The notes under the pieces: generated by a model
What the model was told of the DNA's origin: nothing
The model's database searches: none
Seen by the model: the letters and a program-made list of their open reading frames with translations, nothing else
Origin: Myxococcales bacterium UBA5297
GTDB taxonomy: Bacteria > Myxococcota > Myxococcia > Myxococcales > UBA5297
Length of the DNA stretch: 33,140 bases
Assembly: GCA_002408385.1 (NCBI GenBank)
Contig: DHSB01000179.1
Span: 17,565 to 50,704, forward strand
Direction: 5' to 3'
Program-made: the position numbers and the translations under genes
Shown: positions 19,449-26,180 of the stretch, piece after piece
Position numbering within the stretch: the first letter of the stretch is position 1
Layout: the number at the start of each line of letters is the position of its first letter

Positions 19449-20578
19449 CGGTGATCGCCACGACCGCGACCAGGAGCTCCAAGGGCCAGCTCGCAGATTC
19501 CGCAAAGGCCCCCAAAGCACGCAACGAGGTACGGGCGGCCCCTGCCGCCTTTCCCGAGCCTCCGGTCAAGCTGCTGCGCGATCCCATCCCCAAACCTCCG
19601 AAGAAGAAGCGCTCCACCGGAAAGGTCCGGCTCGTCCTCGACCACGGCGAGTCCACCGAGGTCACCGGCATCGTCTACGGCCTTGAGCACCGAGTGGTCG
19701 CCCCGACCTACCGGATGAGCGTCTTTCTTGACTCGTACAACCGGCGCATCAAGGTGCTCGACTACAAGGCCGAGGACTACGGCGCGATGGTCCTGAAGCT
19801 GCGCTTCCTCGCCGAGGCGAACAAGTTCGACAAGATCTGGATTACCGCCAACGAGAGGGACTGGGGCGAGTTCCTCAAGCACGGCTACGTGCTCGAGGGG
19901 ATCCTGCGCTACCACAATCGCGGCCGCGACTCGTACTTCGTCTCCAAGTTCCGCAGCCAGCGGCGCATGCACTCCAAGGGGCTGATGAAGGAGATCCTCC
20001 TCGTCGAGGAGGTGTTGGCGCGCCAGACGCGCGGGGGGCCGAAGCCGCTGCCGCCGGGCTACACGCTCGACTTCGCCCGCGAGCGCGACGTCGACGGAAT
20101 GCTCAAGCTCTACCGCCAGGTCTTCAAGACCTATCCCTCGCCGCTCACCTACCGCGACTACCTGCTGTCCATCCTGCAGCGCGACGCGATCTTCCGCGTC
20201 ATCCGGCGCGAGGGGGTCCCGGTCGCGGCCGCCTCGGCCGAGCTCGACCCGAAACGCCATGCGGCCGAATTGACCGACTGCGCCACGCACTCCGACGAGC
20301 GCGGCAAGGGGCTCATCGGCATCATCCTCAACGCCCTTGAGAACGACCTGCGCCACCGCCGCTATCGCTGCGCCTTCACGCTCGCGCGCGCCCAGAGCTA
20401 TGGGATGAACGCAGCCTTCCACTCGCTCGGCTACGAGTTCAACGGGCGGCTGGTCAACAACTGCGACATCTACGGCGCCTACGAGGACATGAACATCTGG
20501 GTGAAGGATCTGCGGCCGCACAAGCGCGCCAAGGGCAAGGCCAGGCCCAAATGCGCGGCTGCGAAGCCGAAGCAATAG
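19445..20578 (+). CDS. ablB: beta-lysine N-acetyltransferase (AblB-like)
   Basis: A 377-residue GNAT-family enzyme. After a ~60-residue Lys/Pro-rich extension (KLLRDPIPKPPKKKRSTGKV) it follows the AblB plan. First comes an N-terminal domain with YNRRIKVLDYKAEDYGAMVL, KIWITANERDWGEFLKHGYV and RGRDSYFVSKFRSQRR. The acetyltransferase domain then has ELTDCATHSDERGKGLIGII (acetyl-CoA loop RGKGLIG), FTLARAQSYGMNAAFHSLGY and NNCDIYGAYEDMNIWVKDL. AblB acetylates beta-lysine to N-epsilon-acetyl-beta-lysine, a compatible solute. Its usual partner is lysine 2,3-aminomutase (AblA), which is not in this window. AGGAGG 6 nt before ATG 19445 is strong. The extension is longer than in typical family members (about 270-290 residues). 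It may be rather general in substrate. Confidence 0.85.
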   Translation: MTVIATTATRSSKGQLADSAKAPKARNEVRAAPAAFPEPPVKLLRDPIPKPPKKKRSTGKVRLVLDHGESTEVTGIVYGLEHRVVAPTYRMSVFLDSYNRRIKVLDYKAEDYGAMVLKLRFLAEANKFDKIWITANERDWGEFLKHGYVLEGILRYHNRGRDSYFVSKFRSQRRMHSKGLMKEILLVEEVLARQTRGGPKPLPPGYTLDFARERDVDGMLKLYRQVFKTYPSPLTYRDYLLSILQRDAIFRVIRREGVPVAAASAELDPKRHAAELTDCATHSDERGKGLIGIILNALENDLRHRRYRCAFTLARAQSYGMNAAFHSLGYEFNGRLVNNCDIYGAYEDMNIWVKDLRPHKRAKGKARPKCAAAKPKQ

Positions 20579-20686
20579 CGATCATCAAATGCTTCGACGA
20601 AGCGGCGACAGCCGCTCCGCCGAGCTGCCATCCGCTCAAGAGGAGTCGGGAAATCTTCCGCGGAATAATCTCGCGCGAGGCGGGCA

Positions 20687-20760
20687 CCGCCGCCGTCTCG
20701 GCGGCCTGCGTGTGCGCGAAGAGGCGCTGAAGCGAGGCTGAGAAGGATTTCTCGACGGGG
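20687..20760 (+). repeat. dispersed intergenic repeat, type B copy 3
   Basis: CCGCCGCCGTCTCGGCGGCC at the left end, GCGCGAAGAGGCGCTGAAGC in the middle and GAAGGATTTCTCGACGGGG at the right end. It is inverted relative to the copies at 10486-10564 and 10917-10990, and about 80% similar by eye. Confidence 0.8.
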
Positions 20761-20967
20761 TCGCGACTGTGACCGCGAGCCAGAGCAGCGCTCCTATTTC
20801 CTCCCGCACGAGCCGGTTCAACTTCCCGCCGGCGCTCGCTGATGGCCGGCGAGGCCCTCAAATCCGGTGAACCCTACCGGCACCCGCGCACTTGACTCGC
20901 GACGCTCCTGCCCGACAGCCCGGCGGTTGCCGGCGGCGACCGCTCGGCGCGCGCCGCGGCGCTTTCG

Positions 20968-21042
20968 GCGCATCTTTGGCGTCCCCCGAGGGCCCCTTTC
21001 GGCAGCGCTTCTCGCGCTCGTCTCTCGATGGGCAATTTGGCC
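20968..21042 (+). repeat. dispersed intergenic repeat, degenerate type A copy 3
   Basis: GCGCATCTTTGG at the left and GCTCGTCTCTCGATGGGCAA at the right align with the type A copies, with the same overall spacing. It ends 16 bp before the ATG of the 70-residue protein. It is weaker than the other copies. Confidence 0.45.
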
Positions 21043-21058
21043 CCGAAAGCGAGGTGCC

Positions 21059-21271
21059 ATGCCCGAGCGCATCGAAGCGATTGAAATCCTCGTGACCATC
21101 CGCGGCGATGACGGGCGAACCCGCACTCGGCGCATCACCTCCGAGGGGTGGCCGCTGCGCGCGGTGCAATACGAGGAGAGCCCCATCGCGGTGACGGTCC
21201 AGGGCAGGTTCGGCCAGCGGCGGATCGGCAAGGTGATTTCGCTGCTCGCCAAGTGGTCCGAGTATCCGTAG
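21059..21271 (+). CDS. small hypothetical protein, 70 residues
   Basis: MPERIEAIEILVTIRGDDGR to LLAKWSEYP. GAGGTG 5 nt before ATG 21059 is a usable ribosome-binding site. The frame is open upstream to 20867, but that part lies in repeat sequence. The protein is soluble, with alternating beta-strand-like stretches (IEILVTIRGDDGRTRTRRIT, AVTVQGRFGQRRIGKVISLL). I do not recognise a family. Base composition at codon level looks coding, and a strong inverted repeat follows 11 bp after the stop. Confidence 0.65.
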   Translation: MPERIEAIEILVTIRGDDGRTRTRRITSEGWPLRAVQYEESPIAVTVQGRFGQRRIGKVISLLAKWSEYP

Positions 21272-21281
21272 CGCGATGCGC

Positions 21282-21324
21282 CGCCTCGTGTCGGCGCACT
21301 TGAGGTACCGCAGGACACGAGGCG
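21282..21324. terminator. 11-bp perfect inverted repeat between convergent genes
   Basis: CGCCTCGTGTC (21282-21292) and GACACGAGGCG (21314-21324) are perfect inverted repeats around a 21-nt loop. The element starts 11 bp after the 70-residue gene. It lacks a T tract on either side, so it may be a processing site or a protein-binding site rather than an intrinsic terminator. Confidence 0.5.
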
Positions 21325-21401
21325 CTCGCCCTCGCTGAAAGGGACGAGCGCATCTGCCTCGACACTCGCTCGCGAGCGGGCTCCGACGAAGAAGCACTTT
21401 C

Positions 21402-21563
21402 CCGAAGCTCAATCCCACGCCCCCGCCGGCGTCGCGGCCGCCTACTCCACAGCCACGAAGTTGGCAGAGCAAGGAGCGCTGCAAGCAGCACCCCGACTGC
21501 AAACAGCCGCGCGCTGGCCGTGGCCTCACCCCGGCGCAGGGTCGCCTGCGCGCAACGATTCGA
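21402..21563 (-). pseudogene. in-frame orphaned transmembrane segment after the anti-sigma stop
   Basis: In the same frame as the zinc-finger protein, after its TAA, the minus strand reads SNRCAQATLRRGEATASARL, FAVGVLLAALLALPTSWLWS, RRPRRRRGRGIE. A charged linker, one hydrophobic helix and a basic cluster are what would follow a ZAS domain in a membrane-bound anti-sigma factor. Past about 21402 protein character is lost. This suggests a nonsense mutation or a decayed 3' half. Confidence 0.4.
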
Positions 21564-21794
21564 TTACTGCCGGGCCTCTCCAGATCGCTCGACGATCCAC
21601 CGTTCGATCTGGCGGGCCATCACCGGGTAGCGCGGCTCCAAGTCGAGCATCCGCTTCGCCTCGCTCGCGAGCGCGAGGGCGCGGCGGCGGCACTCGGCGC
21701 AGCGGCCCAAGTGCTCGCGAACCTCGCGGACCTGTGTGGCCGCCAGCTTGCCGTCGCGCAGCGCTTCGAGCGTCCTGTCGTCTACCCGGCCCAT
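21564..21794 (-). CDS. zinc-finger anti-sigma-factor-like protein
   Basis: A 76-residue protein, MGRVDDRTLEALRDGKLAAT to VREHLGRCAECRRRALALAS. HLGRCAEC is the HxxxCxxC zinc-binding motif of the anti-sigma (ZAS/zf-HC2) domain, which sequesters ECF sigma factors in the cytoplasm. GAGGAG lies about 13 nt before ATG 21794. No sigma factor gene is adjacent. The usual membrane anchor is absent from this frame because TAA at 21564-21566 ends it. However, the same reading frame directly after the stop encodes LFAVGVLLAALLALPTSWLW, a clean transmembrane segment, followed by a basic stretch. The gene may therefore be a truncated membrane anti-sigma factor. Alternatively it may be a genuine soluble single-domain protein. 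Confidence 0.75.
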   Translation of the reverse strand: MGRVDDRTLEALRDGKLAATQVREVREHLGRCAECRRRALALASEAKRMLDLEPRYPVMARQIERWIVERSGEARQ

Positions 21795-22003
21795 GAACCG
21801 CTACTTACTCCTCTCGTTGCCTCGAGGGCCGCGCTCTCTGCTCTCGCCGCCGGGCCGGCCAAGCCCAAAGGACTCCAGAGGTGTCGGCGAAGTCTCTGCC
21901 CGCGCGGACGAAGGGGCTGCGGTCGCTTCTTCGCTTCGCCTGGCTGACGAGGCACTCGGGACGCCGGCACGGATGCCGACACGAAGGCCTGCGCTCCGGG
22001 CGT

Positions 22004-24103
22004 CTACACCCGGAAGCGGCGCACCTCGTCGCGCAGGACGTCGCCCTGCTTGGCGAGCGCGTCGATAGCCCGCTCGAGCTCGTGCATCGAGCGGTTCTGC
22101 TGGTCGGCGACGTTCTTGATCGACTCGACGGCGTTCATCACCTGCTCGCTGCCCTTGGTCTGCTCCTTCTGGGCGCGGTTGAGGTGGCTGACCATCTCGT
22201 TGATGTTCTCGATGGAGCGGGTGATCTGCTTCGAGCCGCGGGCCTGCTCCTGGCTGGAGCGCTCGACGTGCTTGGTGATGGCCCGCATGCGCTCGGCCGA
22301 CTTCATGATCTGCTCGGAGCCCTTGGCCTGCTCGGAGGTCGCGGTGGCGGTCTGCTGCACGGTCTCGGCGATGCGGGTGATGGCGTCGGTGACCTGCTTC
22401 GAGCCGCGCGCCTGCTCGACGGTGGCGCGGGCGATGGCCTTGACCATCTGCGTGGACTTGCCGGCCGACTCGTTGATCTTCTTGAGCGCGCCCTCGGCCT
22501 CGCCGCCCAGCCGCACGCCCTCCTCGACGTTGCGCACCCCGCGCTCCATCGCCCCGACCGCGTTGCGGCTCTCCTCCTGGATGCTCTGGATCAGGTGGCT
22601 GATCTCCTTGGTCGAGGCGCCGGTGCGCTCGGCGAGGTCCTTGATCTCGTCGGCGACGACCGCGAAGCCCTTGCCGTGCTCGCCGGCCTGGGCGGCGATG
22701 ATCGCCGCGTTGAGGGCGAGCAGGTTGGTCTGCTCGGCGACGTCGTCGATGACGTTGAGGATGTTGCCGATGGTCTCGATCTTCTTGCCCAGGTTCTCGA
22801 TGACGTGGGCGGCCTCCTTCGACGACTCCTTGATCTTGTCGATGCCGCCGATCGTCTTCTGCAGCGACTTCATCCCCAGCTCGGCGTCCTGGGAGACGAG
22901 CTCCGAGAGCTTGGCGGTCTCGTTGGCGTTCATCTCCACCTGGCCGATGGAGACGTTCATCTCGTTCATCGAGCTGCTGGTCTCCTCGGCGGTGGCCGAG
23001 AGGTCTTCGACGTTCTTGGCGACCTGCTTGATGCTGAAGGTCATCTGCTCGATGGCCGCGGTGGTCTCCTCGACCGAGGAGGCGAGCTGGACGATGTTCT
23101 CGGCGACCTCGTCGTTGGTCGCCGCCATCTGAAGGATCGACGAGCTGCTCTCCTCGGCCGACTGGGCGAGGACCTCGACGTTCTCGGCGATGCCCTTGAG
23201 CGAGGCGATCATCTCCTCCATCGAGCTGCTGGTCTCGTCGACCGAGTGCGCCGTCGTCGCCGCGCCGCGGGCGACCACGTCGGCGGTGTGGCCGATCTGG
23301 TCAATGACGGTGGCGATGCCCTCGGAGACGCCCTTCACCTTGCCCAGGGTCAGCCGCAGGTTCTCGGAGGTGCGGTTGAGCGCGCTGCCGAGCTGGCCCA
23401 GCTCGTCACCGCCGTGGACGTGCAGCTTCTCGGTCAGGTCGCAGTCGCTGATCTTCTTGGCCGCGGTCATCATCCCGGCCAGCGGCTGGATGATGAAGGT
23501 GCGGCTGATGAAGAACAGCAGCACGAGGAAGGCGACCATGCCGGAGATGAAGGCCAGCAGCAGCACCTCCTGGACGCTCGACTTGGCCTCGACGACCTGC
23601 TTGTCGGGCAGCACCACGACCGCATAGCCGACGAGACGCTCGCTGCCGGCCGCGTTGCCCTCGATGACGTCGGGGCGGCGCTCCTTGGCCGGATGGGCCC
23701 AGAAGAGAAGGCCCGGCCCGGCGCTCAAGGGCCCGACGCCCTGCGAGAGCTTGGTGCGATCGACCTCTCGCAGCTTGGCGATCACCGGCTCGACCTCGAG
23801 CCCGGCGAAGCTCGACCCCAGGTGCTCGAGCTGCAGGTCGACCAGGAAGGCCCCGCCTTCGCCCGGGGCGATCTGGACCCTCTCGAGCACCTCCTTGCGC
23901 GTCCGCTCGTTCCCGAAGGGCAGCGCACCCTGCTCGGCCAGCGAGCGGGCGAGGTAGCTGCCGCGCATGTCGAGGCTGGCGCGCAGCGAGTCGTCGACCT
24001 CGCGTGAGATGAGCAGCAGGGTCGGCAGCATCGTGATCAGCAGCACGAGGGTGAAGGACCCGAAGATGATCGTTCTGAGGCTGAAGCGATGCAGCCAGCT
24101 CAT
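22004..24103 (-). CDS. methyl-accepting chemotaxis protein
   Basis: A 699-residue chemoreceptor. TM1 is at about residues 11-33 ([20 protein letters not shown]), followed by a ~145-residue periplasmic sensing domain (34-178), TM2 at 179-200, a HAMP domain at about 201-255 ([20 protein letters not shown]), and a long coiled-coil signalling domain. The hairpin tip [20 protein letters not shown] then [20 protein letters not shown] identifies the CheA/CheW contact. The usual NAAIEAARAGE is varied to [11 protein letters not shown]. The C-terminal helix carries repeated EQARGSKQ / EQAKGSEQ motifs at 30-40-residue spacing. There is no C-terminal NWETF-type pentapeptide. GGGGAGAGAACAG precedes ATG 24103. 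The receptor is paired with a substrate-binding protein (25028-25945) through a duplication-derived spacer, so the soluble binding protein likely presents the ligand to it. Confidence 0.95.
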   Translation of the reverse strand: MSWLHRFSLRTIIFGSFTLVLLITMLPTLLLISREVDDSLRASLDMRGSYLARSLAEQGALPFGNERTRKEVLERVQIAPGEGGAFLVDLQLEHLGSSFAGLEVEPVIAKLREVDRTKLSQGVGPLSAGPGLLFWAHPAKERRPDVIEGNAAGSERLVGYAVVVLPDKQVVEAKSSVQEVLLLAFISGMVAFLVLLFFISRTFIIQPLAGMMTAAKKISDCDLTEKLHVHGGDELGQLGSALNRTSENLRLTLGKVKGVSEGIATVIDQIGHTADVVARGAATTAHSVDETSSSMEEMIASLKGIAENVEVLAQSAEESSSSILQMAATNDEVAENIVQLASSVEETTAAIEQMTFSIKQVAKNVEDLSATAEETSSSMNEMNVSIGQVEMNANETAKLSELVSQDAELGMKSLQKTIGGIDKIKESSKEAAHVIENLGKKIETIGNILNVIDDVAEQTNLLALNAAIIAAQAGEHGKGFAVVADEIKDLAERTGASTKEISHLIQSIQEESRNAVGAMERGVRNVEEGVRLGGEAEGALKKINESAGKSTQMVKAIARATVEQARGSKQVTDAITRIAETVQQTATATSEQAKGSEQIMKSAERMRAITKHVERSSQEQARGSKQITRSIENINEMVSHLNRAQKEQTKGSEQVMNAVESIKNVADQQNRSMHELERAIDALAKQGDVLRDEVRRFRV

Positions 24104-24118
24104 CTGTTCTCTCCCCGG

Positions 24119-24144
24119 GGCCGCCCCGCGCGTGCCGGGCGGCC
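24119..24144 (-). promoter_or_regulatory. hairpin in the leader of the chemoreceptor gene
   Basis: GGCCGCCC (24119-24126) and GGGCGGCC (24137-24144) form a perfect 8-bp stem with a 10-nt loop, starting 15 nt upstream of the ATG. The same hairpin is kept at 24994-25019 before the truncated receptor copy. With no T tract after it, it is more likely a stabilising or stoichiometry element between binding-protein and receptor messages than a full terminator. Confidence 0.5.
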
Positions 24145-24152
24145 GGACACTC

Positions 24153-24322
24153 CTACTGCACTGCGGTGGCCGTCTCGAGCGGTGAGCCCCAGCGCCTTGG
24201 CGGTGGCGAGGTTGACGACCAGTTTCCAGCGTGGCTTTGCCGCCGAGACCTCGGAGGGCCTCTTGCCGCCGACTATCTCGAGCGCCAGGCGAGCCGCCTC
24301 GATGCCGGCGCCCTCGCCGTCG
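24153..24322 (-). pseudogene. C-terminal fragment of a second substrate-binding protein
   Basis: The minus strand reads [20 protein letters not shown] then [20 protein letters not shown], matching residues 247 onward of the intact protein at 25028-25945 with few changes. A 14-bp loss near 24182 then shifts the frame, although the old CAG-TAG ending is still visible at 24153. Its upstream edge is fused to the receptor fragment inside GCGAC (24319-24323). Confidence 0.85.
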
Positions 24323-24977
24323 CTGATCTTCTTGGCCGCGGGCATCATCCGGGCCCACGACTCTGGCTGGTGAAGGTGCGGCCGGCGAAGAGGAGCAGCA
24401 CCAGGAAGGAGAAGACGGCGGAGACGAAGGGCAGCAGCGCCACCTCCCGGACGCGCGACTTGGCCTCGACGACCTGCTTGTCGGACAGCACCACGACCGC
24501 ATATCCGACGATCCGCTCACTGTCGACCGCGTTGCCCTCGATGACGTCGGAGCGGCGTTCCTTGGCCGGATGGGCCCAGAAGATGAGGCCCGGTCCGGCG
24601 CTCAAGGGCCCGACGCCCTCCGCGAGCTTGGCGCGACCTACCTTTTCCAGCTTGGCGATCACCGGCTCGACCTCGAGCCCGGCGAAGCTCGACCCCAGGT
24701 GCTCGAGCTGCGCGTCGACCAGGAAGACCCCGCCTTCGCCCGGGGCGATCTGGACCCTCCCGAGCAGATCCATGCCTATCTCCTCGCTCACGAAGGGCAG
24801 CGCACCCGACTCGGTCAGCGAGCGGGCGAGGTGGCTGCCCCGCGTGTCGAGGCTGGCGCGCAGCAAGTCATCGACCTCGCGCGAGATGAGCAGGGCTGAC
24901 AGCATCGAGACCAGCAGCACGAGGGTGAAGGACCCGTAGATGATCGTTCTGAGGCTGAAGCGATGCAGCCAGCTCAT
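24319..24977 (-). pseudogene. truncated second chemoreceptor (N-terminal 220 residues)
   Basis: From ATG 24977 (with the GGGGAGAGAACAG leader) the sequence reads [20 protein letters not shown] and continues through the periplasmic domain ([40 protein letters not shown]) and TM2 ([12 protein letters not shown]). It is about three-quarters identical to the intact receptor. A 2-bp net insertion in the HAMP start breaks the frame (stop at 24345), but receptor homology goes on as [10 protein letters not shown] to the fusion point at about 24319. The HAMP and signalling domains are gone. If translated, it would yield a membrane-anchored sensing domain of about 211 residues without output. Confidence 0.88.
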
Positions 24978-24993
24978 CTGTTCTCTCCCCAGA

Positions 24994-25019
24994 GGCCGCC
25001 CCGCGCGTGCCGGGCGGCC
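24994..25019 (-). promoter_or_regulatory. hairpin between substrate-binding protein and receptor start
   Basis: GGCCGCCC (24994-25001) and GGGCGGCC (25012-25019), loop of 10 nt, in the 50-bp gap between the binding-protein stop and the receptor ATG. It is identical in stem sequence to the copy at 24119-24144. Confidence 0.5.
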
Positions 25020-25027
25020 AGACACTC

Positions 25028-25945
25028 CTACTGCACAGCGATGGCCGTCTCGAGCATGTCGGCCGGGACGCCGAGTCCCAGCGCCTTGGCGGTGGCAAGG
25101 TTGACGATCAGGTTCCAGCGTGGCTTGGCCGGCGAGGCCTCGGAGGGCTTCTTGCCGCCGACTATCTCGAGCGCCAGGCGAGCCGCCTCGATGCCGGCGC
25201 CCTCGTAGTCGGGCGCGAGCGCCAGCAGCGCCCCCATCCGCACGAACTCTTCCGAGAAGGTCAACAGCGGCAGCTTGTGGGACATCGCCGCCTCGAGCAT
25301 CAGGCGCAGCGTGTCCTGGGTCAGCAGCGTCGGGTCCGACAGCAGCCAGAGCGCCTTTGACTTGGGCAGCACCGCCCGCAGGGAGTCGGGAAACTGCGCC
25401 GCCGACGAGGCCGGCTCGGCCACGACGGTCATCGACAGCTTGCCCGCCGCGACGACCGCCTCGCCCACGGTGTTCGCCGAGCGGGCCGGGTTGAAGACCA
25501 GGCCGATGCTGCCAAGGTCGGGGACGAGGCGCTTGAGCTGCTCGAGCTGGTCCTCGACCGGGATCTCGAGTGGCACACCGACGACATGGCCTGCGTCGAC
25601 GCCGTTGGACTTGGGCTCGACGACCATGCAGTAGACGACCGGCGTCGCCTCGCCAAGCTCGCGGGCAGCCTTGGCGGCCTTGACGCCCACCACGAGCACG
25701 AGCGCGGGCTTCTCGGCGCGCGTGGCCCCGACCGCGTCGGCGTCGAAGTCGAGCACATGGGTGACGACCGGCCCGTCATAGGCGCGCTTGAAGGCCGCGA
25801 GCGCCCGCTGGTAGGGCGCGGTGTTCTTGGCGACCAGGGCGCTCACCGGCGGCCGGCTCGCCGCCCGCGCGGGGAGAGGCAGGGCGCTGGCGAAGACCGC
25901 CGCCAGAGCCACCAGGACCGAGCCCCCCGGTCTACGAACGCGCAT
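25028..25945 (-). CDS. ABC-type substrate-binding protein (ABC_sub_bind family)
   Basis: A 305-residue periplasmic binding protein with a signal peptide (MRVRRPGGSVLVALAAVFAS, cleavage near ARA-AS). The two-lobed fold of the ABC_sub_bind/TrpX-like group is visible: PALVLVVGVKAAKAARELGE, ATPVVYCMVVEPKSNGVDAG, HVVGVPLEIPVEDQLEQLKR, LGSIGLVFNPARSANTVGEA and the C-terminal [20 protein letters not shown]. Family members bind amino acids or related small molecules for ABC transporters. Here no permease or ATPase gene follows; a chemoreceptor does. A sensory role (ligand presentation to the receptor) is therefore more likely than transport. The gene has its own sigma-70-like promoter, and GGAGA lies about 11 nt before ATG 25945. 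The second copy of this gene survives only as a fragment. Confidence 0.88.
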   Translation of the reverse strand: MRVRRPGGSVLVALAAVFASALPLPARAASRPPVSALVAKNTAPYQRALAAFKRAYDGPVVTHVLDFDADAVGATRAEKPALVLVVGVKAAKAARELGEATPVVYCMVVEPKSNGVDAGHVVGVPLEIPVEDQLEQLKRLVPDLGSIGLVFNPARSANTVGEAVVAAGKLSMTVVAEPASSAAQFPDSLRAVLPKSKALWLLSDPTLLTQDTLRLMLEAAMSHKLPLLTFSEEFVRMGALLALAPDYEGAGIEAARLALEIVGGKKPSEASPAKPRWNLIVNLATAKALGLGVPADMLETAIAVQ

Positions 25946-25984
25946 CGGCGAGCAGTCTCCGCTGGTGAACAGTACGAGGCGAGA

Positions 25985-26014
25985 ATCTTAGGTTTCGGCG
26001 GGGAGGGGGGTCAA
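25985..26014 (-). promoter_or_regulatory. sigma-70-type promoter of the binding-protein gene
   Basis: Minus strand: TTGACC (-35, 26009-26014), 18-bp spacer, TAAGAT (-10, 25985-25990). Transcription would start near 25978, giving a ~33-nt leader before ATG 25945. Confidence 0.75.
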
Positions 26015-26145
26015 CAAAGCGGCCGCGCGTCGAAAGGCGGGGCCGCGCCCGGAACCGACGGCGATCGGCCGCCCGCGGGTGGAGGGCATCGCCACCCCGC
26101 CGCGATTAGGAAGACCCGGGGCGCCCCTCCGCAATCGCGCTCTTC

Positions 26146-26180
26146 GCTCCCAACTCAAAACTCGCAACTCCAGACTCACG
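26146..26180. repeat. heptamer tandem repeat, five units
   Basis: GCTCCCA, ACTCAAA, ACTCGCA, ACTCCAG, ACTCACG. The PBP1A stop codon (26176-26178) lies inside the last unit. It is related to the three-unit run at 18192-18212. Confidence 0.7.

Larger units (their letters stand above)
20579..21058. other. 480-bp intergenic region with two repeat copies
   Basis: This region lies downstream of the ablB-like gene. It holds one type B copy (20687-20760) and one weak type A copy (20968-21042) of the dispersed repeat. GCGGC GACA GCCGC at about 20603-20616 is a short hairpin that could end the operon, but it has no T tract. Confidence 0.5.
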
